NCBI GenBank assembly: GCA_016744795.1
Contig: JADGDR010000005.1
Coordinates: 62,001 to 126,000, forward strand
Direction: 5' to 3'
DNA length: 64,000 nt
Origin: Sulfurospirillum sp.
GTDB taxonomy: Bacteria > Campylobacterota > Campylobacteria > Campylobacterales > Sulfurospirillaceae
Notes under the pieces: model-generated
Told to the model about the DNA's origin: nothing
Seen by the model: only the letters and a program-made list of their open reading frames with translations
The model's database searches: none
Translations under genes and position numbers: made by a program
Shown here: piece after piece, positions 52,149 through 60,498 of the stretch
How the letters are laid out: the number at the start of each line of letters is the position of its first letter
Position numbering within the stretch: position 1 is the first letter of the stretch

Positions 52149-53825
52149 ATGATATTAGCTTTTGAGTTTAATTATATTTCACAAAATGCACTTTTAGAAA
52201 ACATACTTGAGTCTACATGTAAAGATTTTGGTATCTCTTACAAGATAGGAAAGATTAACAATATTGTTAACTTATATGTTGAAGGTGATGAAGATTCACT
52301 TAGAAATTTTTCGGATTTTATAGGAAAAAGATTACCTCTTTCTATATTTTTTAAATCAACAGCGGTTAATGTTATTGAAGATATGAAAAATGATTTGAGT
52401 AAAATAAATGAATGTACACTTTGTTTACCTTTTACTCCAAAAACTTTGTTTACATGTAAAGATGAAAGTAGTACCTTTTTTCTAAATCCGTTGATTAACA
52501 ATGAAGTGGGTGTTAGTACCTTTGATGCTAAGGGTGTTTTGTTAAAACAAGACGGAAATATAATCGTAAATGCTGATGAAACTGAGAGTTTTAAGACATT
52601 ATATAATGAAATAGCAAAGATTATAAAAAGTGATAAAGAGGTTTTTATAAACTCATCAAGTGGTTCTTATCTTATAGGTAAAATAGATTTACTCAAAGAA
52701 AAAGATTTTATTGTTATACCCACTGACCTTTCAGTTGTTGAAAAAATGGTTGTAATAAAAGAAAATGAGATAAAAGCCTTAGCTAGTTTAGAAAAGCCTA
52801 TTATTAGATTACGTGTCAATACCTTGTATAGCAGTAAAAATATTTTGCCAACTCAAAGGGTGAAATTAAAATTGGCTGATGAACTGTTATTGTTAAATAT
52901 ATGTGGAAAACTTAATGAAGAGGGCATAGATTTTATATATAAAACTGACATAAAAAGTTCTACATGTAAATATGAAGTGCAAATAGATGGTAGTTTTAAA
53001 AGATTAGCTCAAATAGAAGTATGTGTACTTGAAAATGGTGAAATTCTTATAGTTAATGGAGATGGATATAGCTCTTCAATGCTAAAAGAAAATCTAAAGA
53101 AATTTGACACAGCGTCACATGCTCAGTTTTCTTCTATATTGCAAGAACACAATCTGTTCGATGAGAGTGTGAGTTGTTTTTATCTTAGTTGCACTCATGA
53201 CGATAGGTTAATGTATGTTTCAGAGAAAACAGGAATGCTTGATTTAGTCAAATTTCCTATTATTCGTAATATTGAAAAAATATTTGAATCTATTGAATCA
53301 TGCAATATAGGAGGAAAACTTCTTAAAAACTATAAAGAAAAATTTCCTGAGATATATGAAAATGCTTTAAGTTGTAAAATCTCAGATGCGACACCTAATA
53401 GTATCTATTCCATATGGGGTATAGCTGCCGTTATACTTGGAATTAGTGATAATATAGCTAATGGAAGTATAAAAATAATTGAAAATGCAGAAGACTTTGG
53501 TGGAAAAAAAGGACCTAGAGTAGATTATTTGTTAGTCGATAAAGAGTCTATAAAATCTGATTTTGATATGATAAGACTTATTAGAAGTGCTATGAGTTTT
53601 AAACTTGCAGGTACAGATGACATTACACTTAGCTTTGGTATGATGGAAGCTTTAGCCTATTTTTTATCTGATACTACAGATTCATGTAATGAGAATCTTT
53701 CAAGTGAAAAAACACTACTTTGTGGTTCAATGTTTGGCATAAGAAGATTTGCTGAAATTGCTTGTAAAAATATTACCGCAAGTTCACATATTTGTTTAAA
53801 TAGGGAATTACCAATTGATAATTAA
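52149..53825 (+). CDS. hydE: HydE, hydrogenase accessory protein, degenerate HypF/Kae1-like paralogue
   Basis: 558-residue cytoplasmic protein in the hydE position (hydE is reported as required for hydrogenase activity in Helicobacter). It lines up with the neighbouring HypF at both ends. HydE VNLYVEGDEDSLRNFSDFI (residue about 40) matches HypF VKISIEGKIEDIENFEKYL in the acylphosphatase domain. The HydE end LLCGSMFGIRRFAEIA...NRELPIDN matches HypF LLSGGVFQNRTLLENI...NKLPINDG. The acylphosphatase GFR motif, both zinc fingers and the HHxxH metal site of HypF are missing. Start ATG 52149 follows AGGATA. A scaffold or carbamoyl-transfer partner role is inferred. Confidence 0.8.
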   Translation: MILAFEFNYISQNALLENILESTCKDFGISYKIGKINNIVNLYVEGDEDSLRNFSDFIGKRLPLSIFFKSTAVNVIEDMKNDLSKINECTLCLPFTPKTLFTCKDESSTFFLNPLINNEVGVSTFDAKGVLLKQDGNIIVNADETESFKTLYNEIAKIIKSDKEVFINSSSGSYLIGKIDLLKEKDFIVIPTDLSVVEKMVVIKENEIKALASLEKPIIRLRVNTLYSSKNILPTQRVKLKLADELLLLNICGKLNEEGIDFIYKTDIKSSTCKYEVQIDGSFKRLAQIEVCVLENGEILIVNGDGYSSSMLKENLKKFDTASHAQFSSILQEHNLFDESVSCFYLSCTHDDRLMYVSEKTGMLDLVKFPIIRNIEKIFESIESCNIGGKLLKNYKEKFPEIYENALSCKISDATPNSIYSIWGIAAVILGISDNIANGSIKIIENAEDFGGKKGPRVDYLLVDKESIKSDFDMIRLIRSAMSFKLAGTDDITLSFGMMEALAYFLSDTTDSCNENLSSEKTLLCGSMFGIRRFAEIACKNITASSHICLNRELPIDN

Positions 53826-56028
53826 ACATTTTAAATATAGTATTGAAGGTATAGTTCAAGGGGTGGGTTTTAGACCTTTTGTTTATACTATGGCATTAAA
53901 ATACTCTCTTAAAGGGTTTGTTTTAAATGACTCTACAGGAGTTAAAATTTCAATAGAGGGTAAAATTGAAGATATAGAGAATTTTGAAAAATATTTGAAT
54001 GCTAATTTACCTCCATTGGCAAGAATTGACAAACTTAAAAAAGTATTATCTCCTCTTGAAAATTTCAATAGTTTTTCTATAATTAAGAGTATACGCAGTA
54101 GCTCAAAATACTCTTTAGTATCTCCTGATTTTGCTATGTGTAATGATTGTCTTAGTGAAATGAGAGATAAAACCAATAGAAGATATAACTATTTTTTTAC
54201 TAATTGTACAAACTGTGGACCAAGATATTCTATAATCAAAACTGTTCCTTATGATAGACCAAATACTTCAATGCAAGCTTTTATCATGTGTGAAGAGTGC
54301 CAAAAAGAGTATGATAATCCATGTGACAGAAGATACCATGCTCAGCCAATTAGTTGCGAAAAATGTGGACCAACTTTGAGCCTTAAAGATATGGCTGGAA
54401 ATCTTATTGCAACAAATATTGACGCTATCAAAGGCTTAGCAAATTTTATTAAAGATGGTTATATTGTTGCAATGAAAGGTATGGGAGGATTCCATCTTAT
54501 TTGTGATGCTAGCAATAGTGAAACCATAAAAAATCTGAGAGACAAAAAGAACAGACCCTCAAAACCATTCGCAGTTATGATGAAGTCTATACAGGATATA
54601 GAGTCTACATGTAAACTTAGCCCAAGTGAAAAAAGCAGGGTAATTTCAAACGAAAGACCCATAGTTCTTCTTAAAACAAAAAAGAACAATCTAAGCCCAT
54701 TAATAGCACCTTTTATAGATAGATTAGGAGTATTTCTTGCTTATACCCCTTTACATGTAAAGCTTTTTGATTTTTTAGAAAACCATATAATTGCTACAAG
54801 TGCAAATAGAGCTGGTGAGCCTATAGTGACAAATGAAGATGATTTAAGGTTGAAATTAAATGGTATTATAGACTACTATCTTGATTATAACAGAGAGATT
54901 GTAAACAGTAGTGATGATAGTGTTTTACAAGTTATAGGCACAAAAGATTTACTAATGAGATCTTCAAGAGGAATAACTCCAACTAACATAAGAGTTAAGT
55001 CAAATGAGAAAAGAAAAATTCTTGCAGTAGGTGCTCATCAAAAAAATGCAATTGCAATTTATATGAATAATCAAGTGATTTTAAGTCCATATATTGGTGA
55101 CTTAGATAATATAGCAACTGTTGAAGCATTTCATAAAACATTGAAAACTTTTAAAGAATTTTATGATTTTGAACCTGATTTGATAGTTTGTGATAAACAT
55201 CCTCTTTATGAGAGTACCAAATGGGCAAAATCACAAAATATACCAATAGTACAAGTTCAGCATCATTACGCACATATACTTAGTTGTATGTTTGAGCATG
55301 AAATAGACGAAAAAGTATTAGGCATAGCTTGGGATGGAACTGGTTATGGAGATGATGGTAGTATTTGGGGTGGAGAGTTTTTTGTTTGCGATAGGAGTGA
55401 GTATGAAAGAGTTGCTTACTTTGAACCTTTTTTACTTTTAGGAGGAGATGCAAGCATAAAAGATATCAGACGAATTGCTCTTTCCATGATATTAGATTGT
55501 GAAGAAGATAAGATTTATAATGATTTTTTAGCTGAGTTTAAAACAAGTGAATTGAATTTACTAAAGCAAATGCATAAAAAAGAGTTAAACTCTCCAAAGT
55601 GTTCTGCCGTAGGAAGATTGTTTGATATGGTTGCTGTTATTGCAAGAGTTTGTGACAAAGTAAGTTATGATGGAGAGAGTGGTTTAATACTGGAATCTTT
55701 ATATGATGAGGGCATAGAAGACTCTTACGACATCTATCTTGATGGACATATTGTAAGGTATAAGCATGTCATAAAAGAGATGATAAAGGATAAGGAAGCG
55801 CGTATAATTGCATCAAAGTTTATTAATTCATTAGTAAATATAGTGTGCAATATATCAGAAAAATATTCTTTAAAAACATTATTAAGTGGTGGAGTGTTTC
55901 AAAATAGGACACTTTTAGAGAATATTCTAAAAAGAAAAGATAATATTATTTTTCAAAATAAATTGCCTATCAACGATGGCTCTATTGCGATAGGTCAACT
56001 AACTAACATACTTTCGCATACAAATTAA
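53815..56028 (+). CDS. hypF: Carbamoyltransferase HypF
   Basis: 737-residue enzyme that makes the cyanide ligands of the Ni-Fe site from carbamoyl phosphate, passing carbamoyl to HypE. Domains in order: acylphosphatase (GIVQGVGFRPFVY, residues 12-24), two zinc fingers (CNDCLSEM...CTNCGPRY and CEECQKEY...CEKCGPTL), YrdC-like domain (GYIVAMKGMGGFHLICDAS) and Kae1-like domain (HHYAHILSCMFEHEID, then GIAWDGTGYGDDGSIWGGEF), ending LSGGVFQNRTL and PINDGSIAIGQ. It starts with TTG inside the end of hydE (11-base overlap) after AGGGAA. Confidence 0.96.
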   Translation: MIIKHFKYSIEGIVQGVGFRPFVYTMALKYSLKGFVLNDSTGVKISIEGKIEDIENFEKYLNANLPPLARIDKLKKVLSPLENFNSFSIIKSIRSSSKYSLVSPDFAMCNDCLSEMRDKTNRRYNYFFTNCTNCGPRYSIIKTVPYDRPNTSMQAFIMCEECQKEYDNPCDRRYHAQPISCEKCGPTLSLKDMAGNLIATNIDAIKGLANFIKDGYIVAMKGMGGFHLICDASNSETIKNLRDKKNRPSKPFAVMMKSIQDIESTCKLSPSEKSRVISNERPIVLLKTKKNNLSPLIAPFIDRLGVFLAYTPLHVKLFDFLENHIIATSANRAGEPIVTNEDDLRLKLNGIIDYYLDYNREIVNSSDDSVLQVIGTKDLLMRSSRGITPTNIRVKSNEKRKILAVGAHQKNAIAIYMNNQVILSPYIGDLDNIATVEAFHKTLKTFKEFYDFEPDLIVCDKHPLYESTKWAKSQNIPIVQVQHHYAHILSCMFEHEIDEKVLGIAWDGTGYGDDGSIWGGEFFVCDRSEYERVAYFEPFLLLGGDASIKDIRRIALSMILDCEEDKIYNDFLAEFKTSELNLLKQMHKKELNSPKCSAVGRLFDMVAVIARVCDKVSYDGESGLILESLYDEGIEDSYDIYLDGHIVRYKHVIKEMIKDKEARIIASKFINSLVNIVCNISEKYSLKTLLSGGVFQNRTLLENILKRKDNIIFQNKLPINDGSIAIGQLTNILSHTN

Positions 56029-56060
56029 TATTTCATCTTATTTGTCTTTAAGCTAAATAG

Positions 56061-56083
56061 TATTAGAATTACGGAGTGTAATA
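56061..56083. promoter_or_regulatory. Nested inverted repeats before nikR
   Basis: TATTA (56061-56065) and TAATA (56079-56083) flank a shorter repeat ATTAC-N5-GTAAT (56068-56082). The site is about 20-40 bases before the nikR ATG, as expected for autoregulation. It does not match the Helicobacter NikR consensus TATTATT-N11-AATAATA closely, so the assignment is weak. Confidence 0.25.
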
Positions 56084-56101
56084 TATAACAAAGGATATGC
56101 G

Positions 56102-56518
56102 ATGGATAATAACGTTATAAGGTTTAGTGTTTCACTACCTGAAAAATTATTAGTAGAGTTAGATAAAAAGGTTAATGAGCAAGGATATGCTTCTAGAAGT
56201 GAGTATACTCGTGATTTAATTCGTGAAAGAATTGTAAAAGATAGTTGGAAAGAAGATGATACAGTTGTTATTGGTGTTCTTACAATGATATATACGCATC
56301 ACCAAAATGACTTAGTTGATAGAATTTTGACTATTCAACACGATGCAAAAATAAAAATTATGTGTAATACTCATGTTCATGTTGATCATGATAATTGTTT
56401 AGAAACTATTATGATTGAAGGTCTTGTAAGTGAAATCAAAGATTTCGCTCAAAAAATCGGTGGACTTAAGGGTGTAAAATTCTCTAAACTTGTTGAGGCT
56501 GCTATACCAGCATCTTAA
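56102..56518 (+). CDS. nikR: Nickel-responsive regulator NikR
   Basis: 138 residues. A ribbon-helix-helix DNA-binding domain ([20 protein letters not shown]...[14 protein letters not shown]) precedes a C-terminal ACT-like nickel domain. The four nickel ligands are conserved with exact spacing: His80, His91, His93 and Cys99 ([17 protein letters not shown]), equivalent to E. coli His76, His87, His89 and Cys95. It should couple nickel supply to expression of the hydrogenase, nickel uptake and perhaps Ni-SOD genes. It stands between hypF and hypB, followed by a strong bidirectional terminator. Confidence 0.95.
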   Translation: MDNNVIRFSVSLPEKLLVELDKKVNEQGYASRSEYTRDLIRERIVKDSWKEDDTVVIGVLTMIYTHHQNDLVDRILTIQHDAKIKIMCNTHVHVDHDNCLETIMIEGLVSEIKDFAQKIGGLKGVKFSKLVEAAIPAS

Positions 56519-56523
56519 TTCTT

Positions 56524-56554
56524 AAATGAGCCATCATATGTATGGCTCATTTTT
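56524..56554. terminator. Strong bidirectional terminator after nikR
   Basis: AAATGAGCCAT (56524-56534) and ATGGCTCATTT (56542-56552) form an 11-base stem with a seven-base loop, followed by T-rich sequence on the plus strand and preceded by A-rich sequence for the minus-strand gene. It serves both converging genes and includes the last bases of the minus-strand gene. Confidence 0.85.
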
Positions 56555-57221
56555 CTATCCATAGTTTCCATAAAATTTCTTTTTGTTCTTTTTTATTAAA
56601 ATTAAATTTAAACTCATACTCCTTTAGATAATAAATAAAATTATCTCTAGAAAGACCTTTGAAGTGAAGAAGTTTTTTTTCTAAAAAAATCCAAAATCTT
56701 ATTAATTGACTATCGAATTTTTCAAAATGCATTATTCTATATCTATTTAAATGTTTAGCATACTCTTTCATATAAGTTATTTTTACGTCATTTAAAGCAT
56801 TTTTTATTTGTGAAAATTGGTCTGGAAGTAAAAGTGTATAAATTGAAGAGTTATAAACCATACCAAGTATACCTATTGCTTCAAACAGATACCGAATTTT
56901 ACCTCGTTTATTTTGTGGTAAAAAATAGTATTCTTCATATTCAGTAAATTCTGCACGATTTTGGACATATACTTTTTCTACATGTAAGAGTACAAGTTTT
57001 CTAAAATCCATATATCTGTCTTTAACACTTTTATAGCTTATATCTAAATCAATTGAACACTTGTTAGCACTTATGTCATTACAAAAATAGTCCATTATCT
57101 TGTTGTCTTTTTCCAGTTTTTTTAAACTATATTTTCGTTTACATGTAGAGCACTTTAATGATGTTTGTGTAACTTTGTATAGTCTTTTACTTCCACAAAA
57201 TGGACATATATCTTTTTTCAT
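56547..57221 (-). CDS. Zinc-ribbon protein related to IS1595-type transposases
   Basis: 224 residues. N-terminal zinc ribbon CPFCGSKRLY...CSTCKRKY, a helix-turn-helix-like stretch (SIDLDISYKSVKDRYMDFRKL), then segments that follow the IS1595 transposase order: EYEEYYF (residues 94-100) where the family has D-E-x-Y-F, LFEAIGILGMVYNSSIYTLLLPD like the strand pair after it, and a C-terminal NFIYYLKEYEFKFN like the family's terminal YLxEFxFRxN. The first catalytic Asp is Glu here and I see no terminal inverted repeats. It may be a domesticated or decayed transposase inside the hydrogenase cluster. Confidence 0.6.
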   Translation of the reverse strand: MKKDICPFCGSKRLYKVTQTSLKCSTCKRKYSLKKLEKDNKIMDYFCNDISANKCSIDLDISYKSVKDRYMDFRKLVLLHVEKVYVQNRAEFTEYEEYYFLPQNKRGKIRYLFEAIGILGMVYNSSIYTLLLPDQFSQIKNALNDVKITYMKEYAKHLNRYRIMHFEKFDSQLIRFWIFLEKKLLHFKGLSRDNFIYYLKEYEFKFNFNKKEQKEILWKLWIEK

Positions 57222-57245
57222 GCCATATTTTTCCCAAAAGTAACT

Positions 57246-57261
57246 AAGAAAGACCTTTCTT
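57246..57261. promoter_or_regulatory. Inverted repeat AAGAAAG-AC-CTTTCTT
   Basis: Seven-base arms with a two-base centre, in the divergent gap between the zinc-ribbon gene and hypB, 25 bases from the start of the minus-strand gene. Compatible with an operator; regulator unknown. Confidence 0.35.
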
Positions 57262-57277
57262 TACGATAATTTTACAT

Positions 57278-57293
57278 TAATTATATATAATTA
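57278..57293. promoter_or_regulatory. 16-base palindrome containing the hypB -10 box
   Basis: TAATTATATATAATTA is a perfect palindrome and includes TATAAT (57286-57291), 30 bases before the hypB ATG, which has TGGAGAAA as ribosome-binding site. Repressor binding here would cover the -10 box of the hypBCDEXA operon. A+T-only palindromes arise easily in such DNA, so caution is needed. Confidence 0.4.
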
Positions 57294-57321
57294 GCTAAAA
57301 TTAATTTATGGAGAAATAAAT

Positions 57322-58098
57322 ATGTGTAAAGATTGCGGATGTACAATAGCACCTCATGCTCACAGCCATGACCACCATGACCACAGTCATGACCATAACC
57401 ATGGTCATAGTCACTCTCACGAGCAACACCCAAACCCTCAACTAAATGACCCAAAAACCATAGAGGTTATTACAAAGATACTTGATGTTAATGATACCCA
57501 AGCACAACATAACAGAGAGCATTTTGAAGATCATGGAGTATTAGCAGTAAATCTTATGAGCAGCCCAGGTTCTGGAAAAACAACTCTTCTTGAAGCTACT
57601 ATTGATCATGGTGGAATTAAACTTGGAGTTATCGAGGGTGATCTTGAAACAAATCAAGATGCAGATAGAATCCTAGCAAAAGGCGCACCAGCTCATCAGA
57701 TATCTACAGGACAAGCATGTCATTTAGATGCTCATATGGTTCATGAAGGACTTCATCACATGCCAATAGATGGTCTTGATATTGTTTTTGTAGAAAATGT
57801 TGGAAACCTAGTATGCCCAGCAAGTTATGATGTTGGAACTCATTTTAATGTTGTTCTTTTATCAGTTCCAGAAGGAGATGATAAACCAGCAAAATATCCT
57901 GTTATGTTTAGAACTGCCGATGTTCTTCTTATCACTAAGTGTGACTTGTTACCTCATTTTGACTTTAGTATTGAAAAAGCAGTAAGAGAAGCTAGAAGAC
58001 TTAATCCAAAAGTTGATGTTATTGAAGTCGATAGCAAAAGTGGCAAGGGTATTGATAAGTGGGTTAATTACCTTAAAATGAAAAAAGATTTAAGATAA
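57322..58098 (+). CDS. hypB: Nickel-inserting GTPase HypB with His-rich tail
   Basis: 258-residue maturation GTPase that delivers nickel to the hydrogenase large subunit with HypA. The N-terminus MCKDCGC carries the high-affinity nickel CxxCGC-type motif. Residues 12-36 hold 13 histidines, a nickel-storage segment found in some HypB proteins. The GTPase domain has the P-loop SSPGSGKTTL, the metal-site CHLDAHM and the NKxD-type TKCDLL. It heads the hypBCDE-hypX-hypA operon with tight spacing throughout. Confidence 0.96.
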   Translation: MCKDCGCTIAPHAHSHDHHDHSHDHNHGHSHSHEQHPNPQLNDPKTIEVITKILDVNDTQAQHNREHFEDHGVLAVNLMSSPGSGKTTLLEATIDHGGIKLGVIEGDLETNQDADRILAKGAPAHQISTGQACHLDAHMVHEGLHHMPIDGLDIVFVENVGNLVCPASYDVGTHFNVVLLSVPEGDDKPAKYPVMFRTADVLLITKCDLLPHFDFSIEKAVREARRLNPKVDVIEVDSKSGKGIDKWVNYLKMKKDLR

Positions 58099-58107
58099 GG
58101 AGAACAT

Positions 58108-58386
58108 ATGTGCCTTTCAATTCCTTCAAAAGTAGTGGCAATAGATGAAAATAATATGGCAACAGTTGATACTATGGGAGTTAAGCGTCAAGTGACTCTG
58201 GATCTTATAGGAGAAAAAGTTGAAATAGGAGAGTATATTCTTATACATGTTGGTTTTGCTATGAATAAAATAGATACAGAAGAAGCATTAGAGAGTTTAC
58301 GGATATATGAAGAGATAGTAGCTCAGATGAATAGTAATGAAATCGATCCTCTGGCTGGAGATATGAATTATGCAAAAACAACCTGA
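58108..58386 (+). CDS. hypC: Hydrogenase maturation chaperone HypC
   Basis: 92-residue OB-fold chaperone starting MCLSIPSKV; after Met removal the essential Cys2 binds the Fe(CN)2CO precursor in complex with HypD. The conserved GVKRQVTLDLIGE and GEYILIHVGFAMNKID segments are present. It overlaps hypD by 17 bases. AAGGAGAA precedes the ATG. Confidence 0.95.
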   Translation: MCLSIPSKVVAIDENNMATVDTMGVKRQVTLDLIGEKVEIGEYILIHVGFAMNKIDTEEALESLRIYEEIVAQMNSNEIDPLAGDMNYAKTT

Positions 58387-59503
58387 TCTATTTAAGGTTT
58401 TTCGCAATCCTGAACACATAAAAGCCTTAGCAAAACTTATTAAAAAAGAGTCAAAAACAAAAATTAGAGTAATGGAAGTTTGTGGAGGACATACTCATAC
58501 TATTATGAAATATGGTATACCTCAAATACTTCCAGATAATATTGAGTTTGTTCATGGTCCTGGTTGTCCAGTTTGTATTATGCCAAAAGAGAGAATAGAT
58601 CATGCGTATATTCTTTCACAGCAACCAGATGTCATAATGGTAACCTTGGGTGATATGATAAAAGTACCAGGAAGTCATGGTAGTTTATCTGAAGCAAGAA
58701 GTAGAGGCGCTGATGTTCGTTTTGTATATTCTCCTCTTGATGTTATTACAATTGCTAAAGAAAATCCTGAAAAAAAAGTGATATTTTTTGCGATAGGATT
58801 TGAAACTACGACTCCTATGACAGCAGCACTAATAGACAAAGTGGTAAAATTGGGTCTTAAAAATGTTCTTTTTCATATAAATCATGTAACAGTTCCAGAA
58901 GTTATGGAAGAGTTGCTTAATAGCAGAGACGAACATGTAGATAGCTACAATAATAGAATAGATGCTTTCATTGGACCAAGTCATGTTAGCGTTATAACTG
59001 GCTCAAAAGTCTTTGATAAGTTTCCAAAAGAGTATAAAAAACCAGTTGTGGTTACTGGCTTTGAACCTGTTGATGTGATGGAAGGTATGCTTATGATAAT
59101 TCGTCAAATCAATGATGGTCGAGCTGATTTGGAAAATCAATATAAAAGAAGTGTATCTTATGAAGGTAATATTGTAGCACAAAATTTAATTAATAAATAT
59201 TTTGACCAAAAAGACCTTTTTAAGTGGAGAGGACTTGGTAATATTCCTAAAAGTGGATTAAAATTAAAAGATGAATATGCTCAGTTGGATGCAGAAAAAA
59301 TTTATGACAATGTTTTGCCTAAAGAAGAGATTGAAGATCACAAGCTTTGTATTTGTGGCGATATTCTAAGGGGTATGGCAAAACCAACAGATTGTCAAGT
59401 TTTTGGAACAGCATGTAAACCAAGTAAGCCAATAGGTAGCTGTATGGTTTCAAGTGAAGGTGCATGTGCAGCGTATTATAAGTATGGTGGAGTATTAAGA
59501 TGA
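58370..59503 (+). CDS. hypD: Hydrogenase maturation protein HypD
   Basis: 377-residue iron-sulfur scaffold for assembly of the Fe(CN)2CO unit with HypC and HypE. Conserved motifs CGGHTH (residue about 39), GPGCPVC, GFETTTP and the C-terminal cysteine cluster (CICGDILRG, CQVFGTACKPSKPIGSCMVSSEGAC) for the [4Fe-4S] centre are intact. It overlaps hypC by 17 bases and hypE by four. Confidence 0.96.
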   Translation: MQKQPDLFKVFRNPEHIKALAKLIKKESKTKIRVMEVCGGHTHTIMKYGIPQILPDNIEFVHGPGCPVCIMPKERIDHAYILSQQPDVIMVTLGDMIKVPGSHGSLSEARSRGADVRFVYSPLDVITIAKENPEKKVIFFAIGFETTTPMTAALIDKVVKLGLKNVLFHINHVTVPEVMEELLNSRDEHVDSYNNRIDAFIGPSHVSVITGSKVFDKFPKEYKKPVVVTGFEPVDVMEGMLMIIRQINDGRADLENQYKRSVSYEGNIVAQNLINKYFDQKDLFKWRGLGNIPKSGLKLKDEYAQLDAEKIYDNVLPKEEIEDHKLCICGDILRGMAKPTDCQVFGTACKPSKPIGSCMVSSEGACAAYYKYGGVLR

Positions 59504-60498
59504 CTAAGAATATAACTTTGGCTCATGGGAATGGTGGCGAAGAGAATAATGAATTAATTGAGGGTGTTTTTTATAAACATCTTAAAAATGATTATCTAAA
59601 AAAGAGTGAAGATGCTTCTCTTATAGAGGGTGGAAGACTTGCTTTTACGACAGATAGTTTTACTATAAGTCCTCTATTTTTTAGTGGTGGAGATATTGGA
59701 AAGCTTTGTATCTGTGGAACTTGTAATGACCTTGCTATGATGGGTGCGGCACCAAAGTATGTAACACTTGCCATGATGATAGAAGAGGGTTTTGAGATGA
59801 AAACTCTTGATAAAATTGTAAGAAGCATTAAAAAAGAGCTTGAGGTTTGTGGAGCAGTTGTAGTTGCTGGAGATACTAAAGTAGTACCACGAGGAAGCGT
59901 AGATAAACTTTTTATAAATACAAGTGGTGTTGGTATAGTTGAGCTTGAAGGTATTAGTGCTAGTAACCTTAGTGTTGGTGATGCTATAGTAGTTTCTCGT
60001 GATGTAGGTTGTCATGGAGCTGCAATATATGCAAATCGTGAGGGCATAGACATACAAAGTACACTAAAGAGTGATTGTGCCTCTTTATGGCCTATGGTTA
60101 AAGCTCTTAAAGATGCTGGGATTAAACCAAAAGAGATGAGAGATGCAACTCGTGGTGGACTTGCTGCAGTTTTAAATGAATGGGCAAAAGCTAGTGATGT
60201 TTGTATTGAAGTTGATGAAAAATCGATTCCTATTTGTGATGAAGTAAATGGAATTTGTGAGCTTTTAGGATTTGAGCCTACAGCTTTGGCAAATGAGGGT
60301 ACTTTTGTTTTAGCACTTGAGCAAAAAGATGTAAAAAAAGCTATAGAAGTTTTGAAAACTTTTGAACAAAATAAACAATGTGCAATGATTGGTACTGTTA
60401 CTGATGAGTACAAAAAAAAAGTGACATTAAAAAGTGAATGGGATACAAAAAGATTTTTAGATATGCCAACAGGCGAATTACTTCCTAGGATTTGCTAG
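59500..60498 (+). CDS. hypE: Hydrogenase maturation protein HypE
   Basis: 332-residue AIR-synthase-fold enzyme that dehydrates the thiocarboxamide on its own C-terminal cysteine to thiocyanate. The terminal PRIC is present (ELLPRIC), as are LAHGNGGEENNELI, GGDIGKLCICGTCNDLAMMGA and the ATRGGLAAVLNE block. It is coupled to hypD by overlap, and its stop is immediately followed by the TTG start of hypX. Confidence 0.96.
   Translation: MTKNITLAHGNGGEENNELIEGVFYKHLKNDYLKKSEDASLIEGGRLAFTTDSFTISPLFFSGGDIGKLCICGTCNDLAMMGAAPKYVTLAMMIEEGFEMKTLDKIVRSIKKELEVCGAVVVAGDTKVVPRGSVDKLFINTSGVGIVELEGISASNLSVGDAIVVSRDVGCHGAAIYANREGIDIQSTLKSDCASLWPMVKALKDAGIKPKEMRDATRGGLAAVLNEWAKASDVCIEVDEKSIPICDEVNGICELLGFEPTALANEGTFVLALEQKDVKKAIEVLKTFEQNKQCAMIGTVTDEYKKKVTLKSEWDTKRFLDMPTGELLPRIC

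Noticed and set aside
59674-60057. Long minus-strand open frame opposite hypE
   Set aside because: Composition (Thr/Ser/Tyr/Asn-rich) is the mirror of the hypE codons; no recognisable domain.
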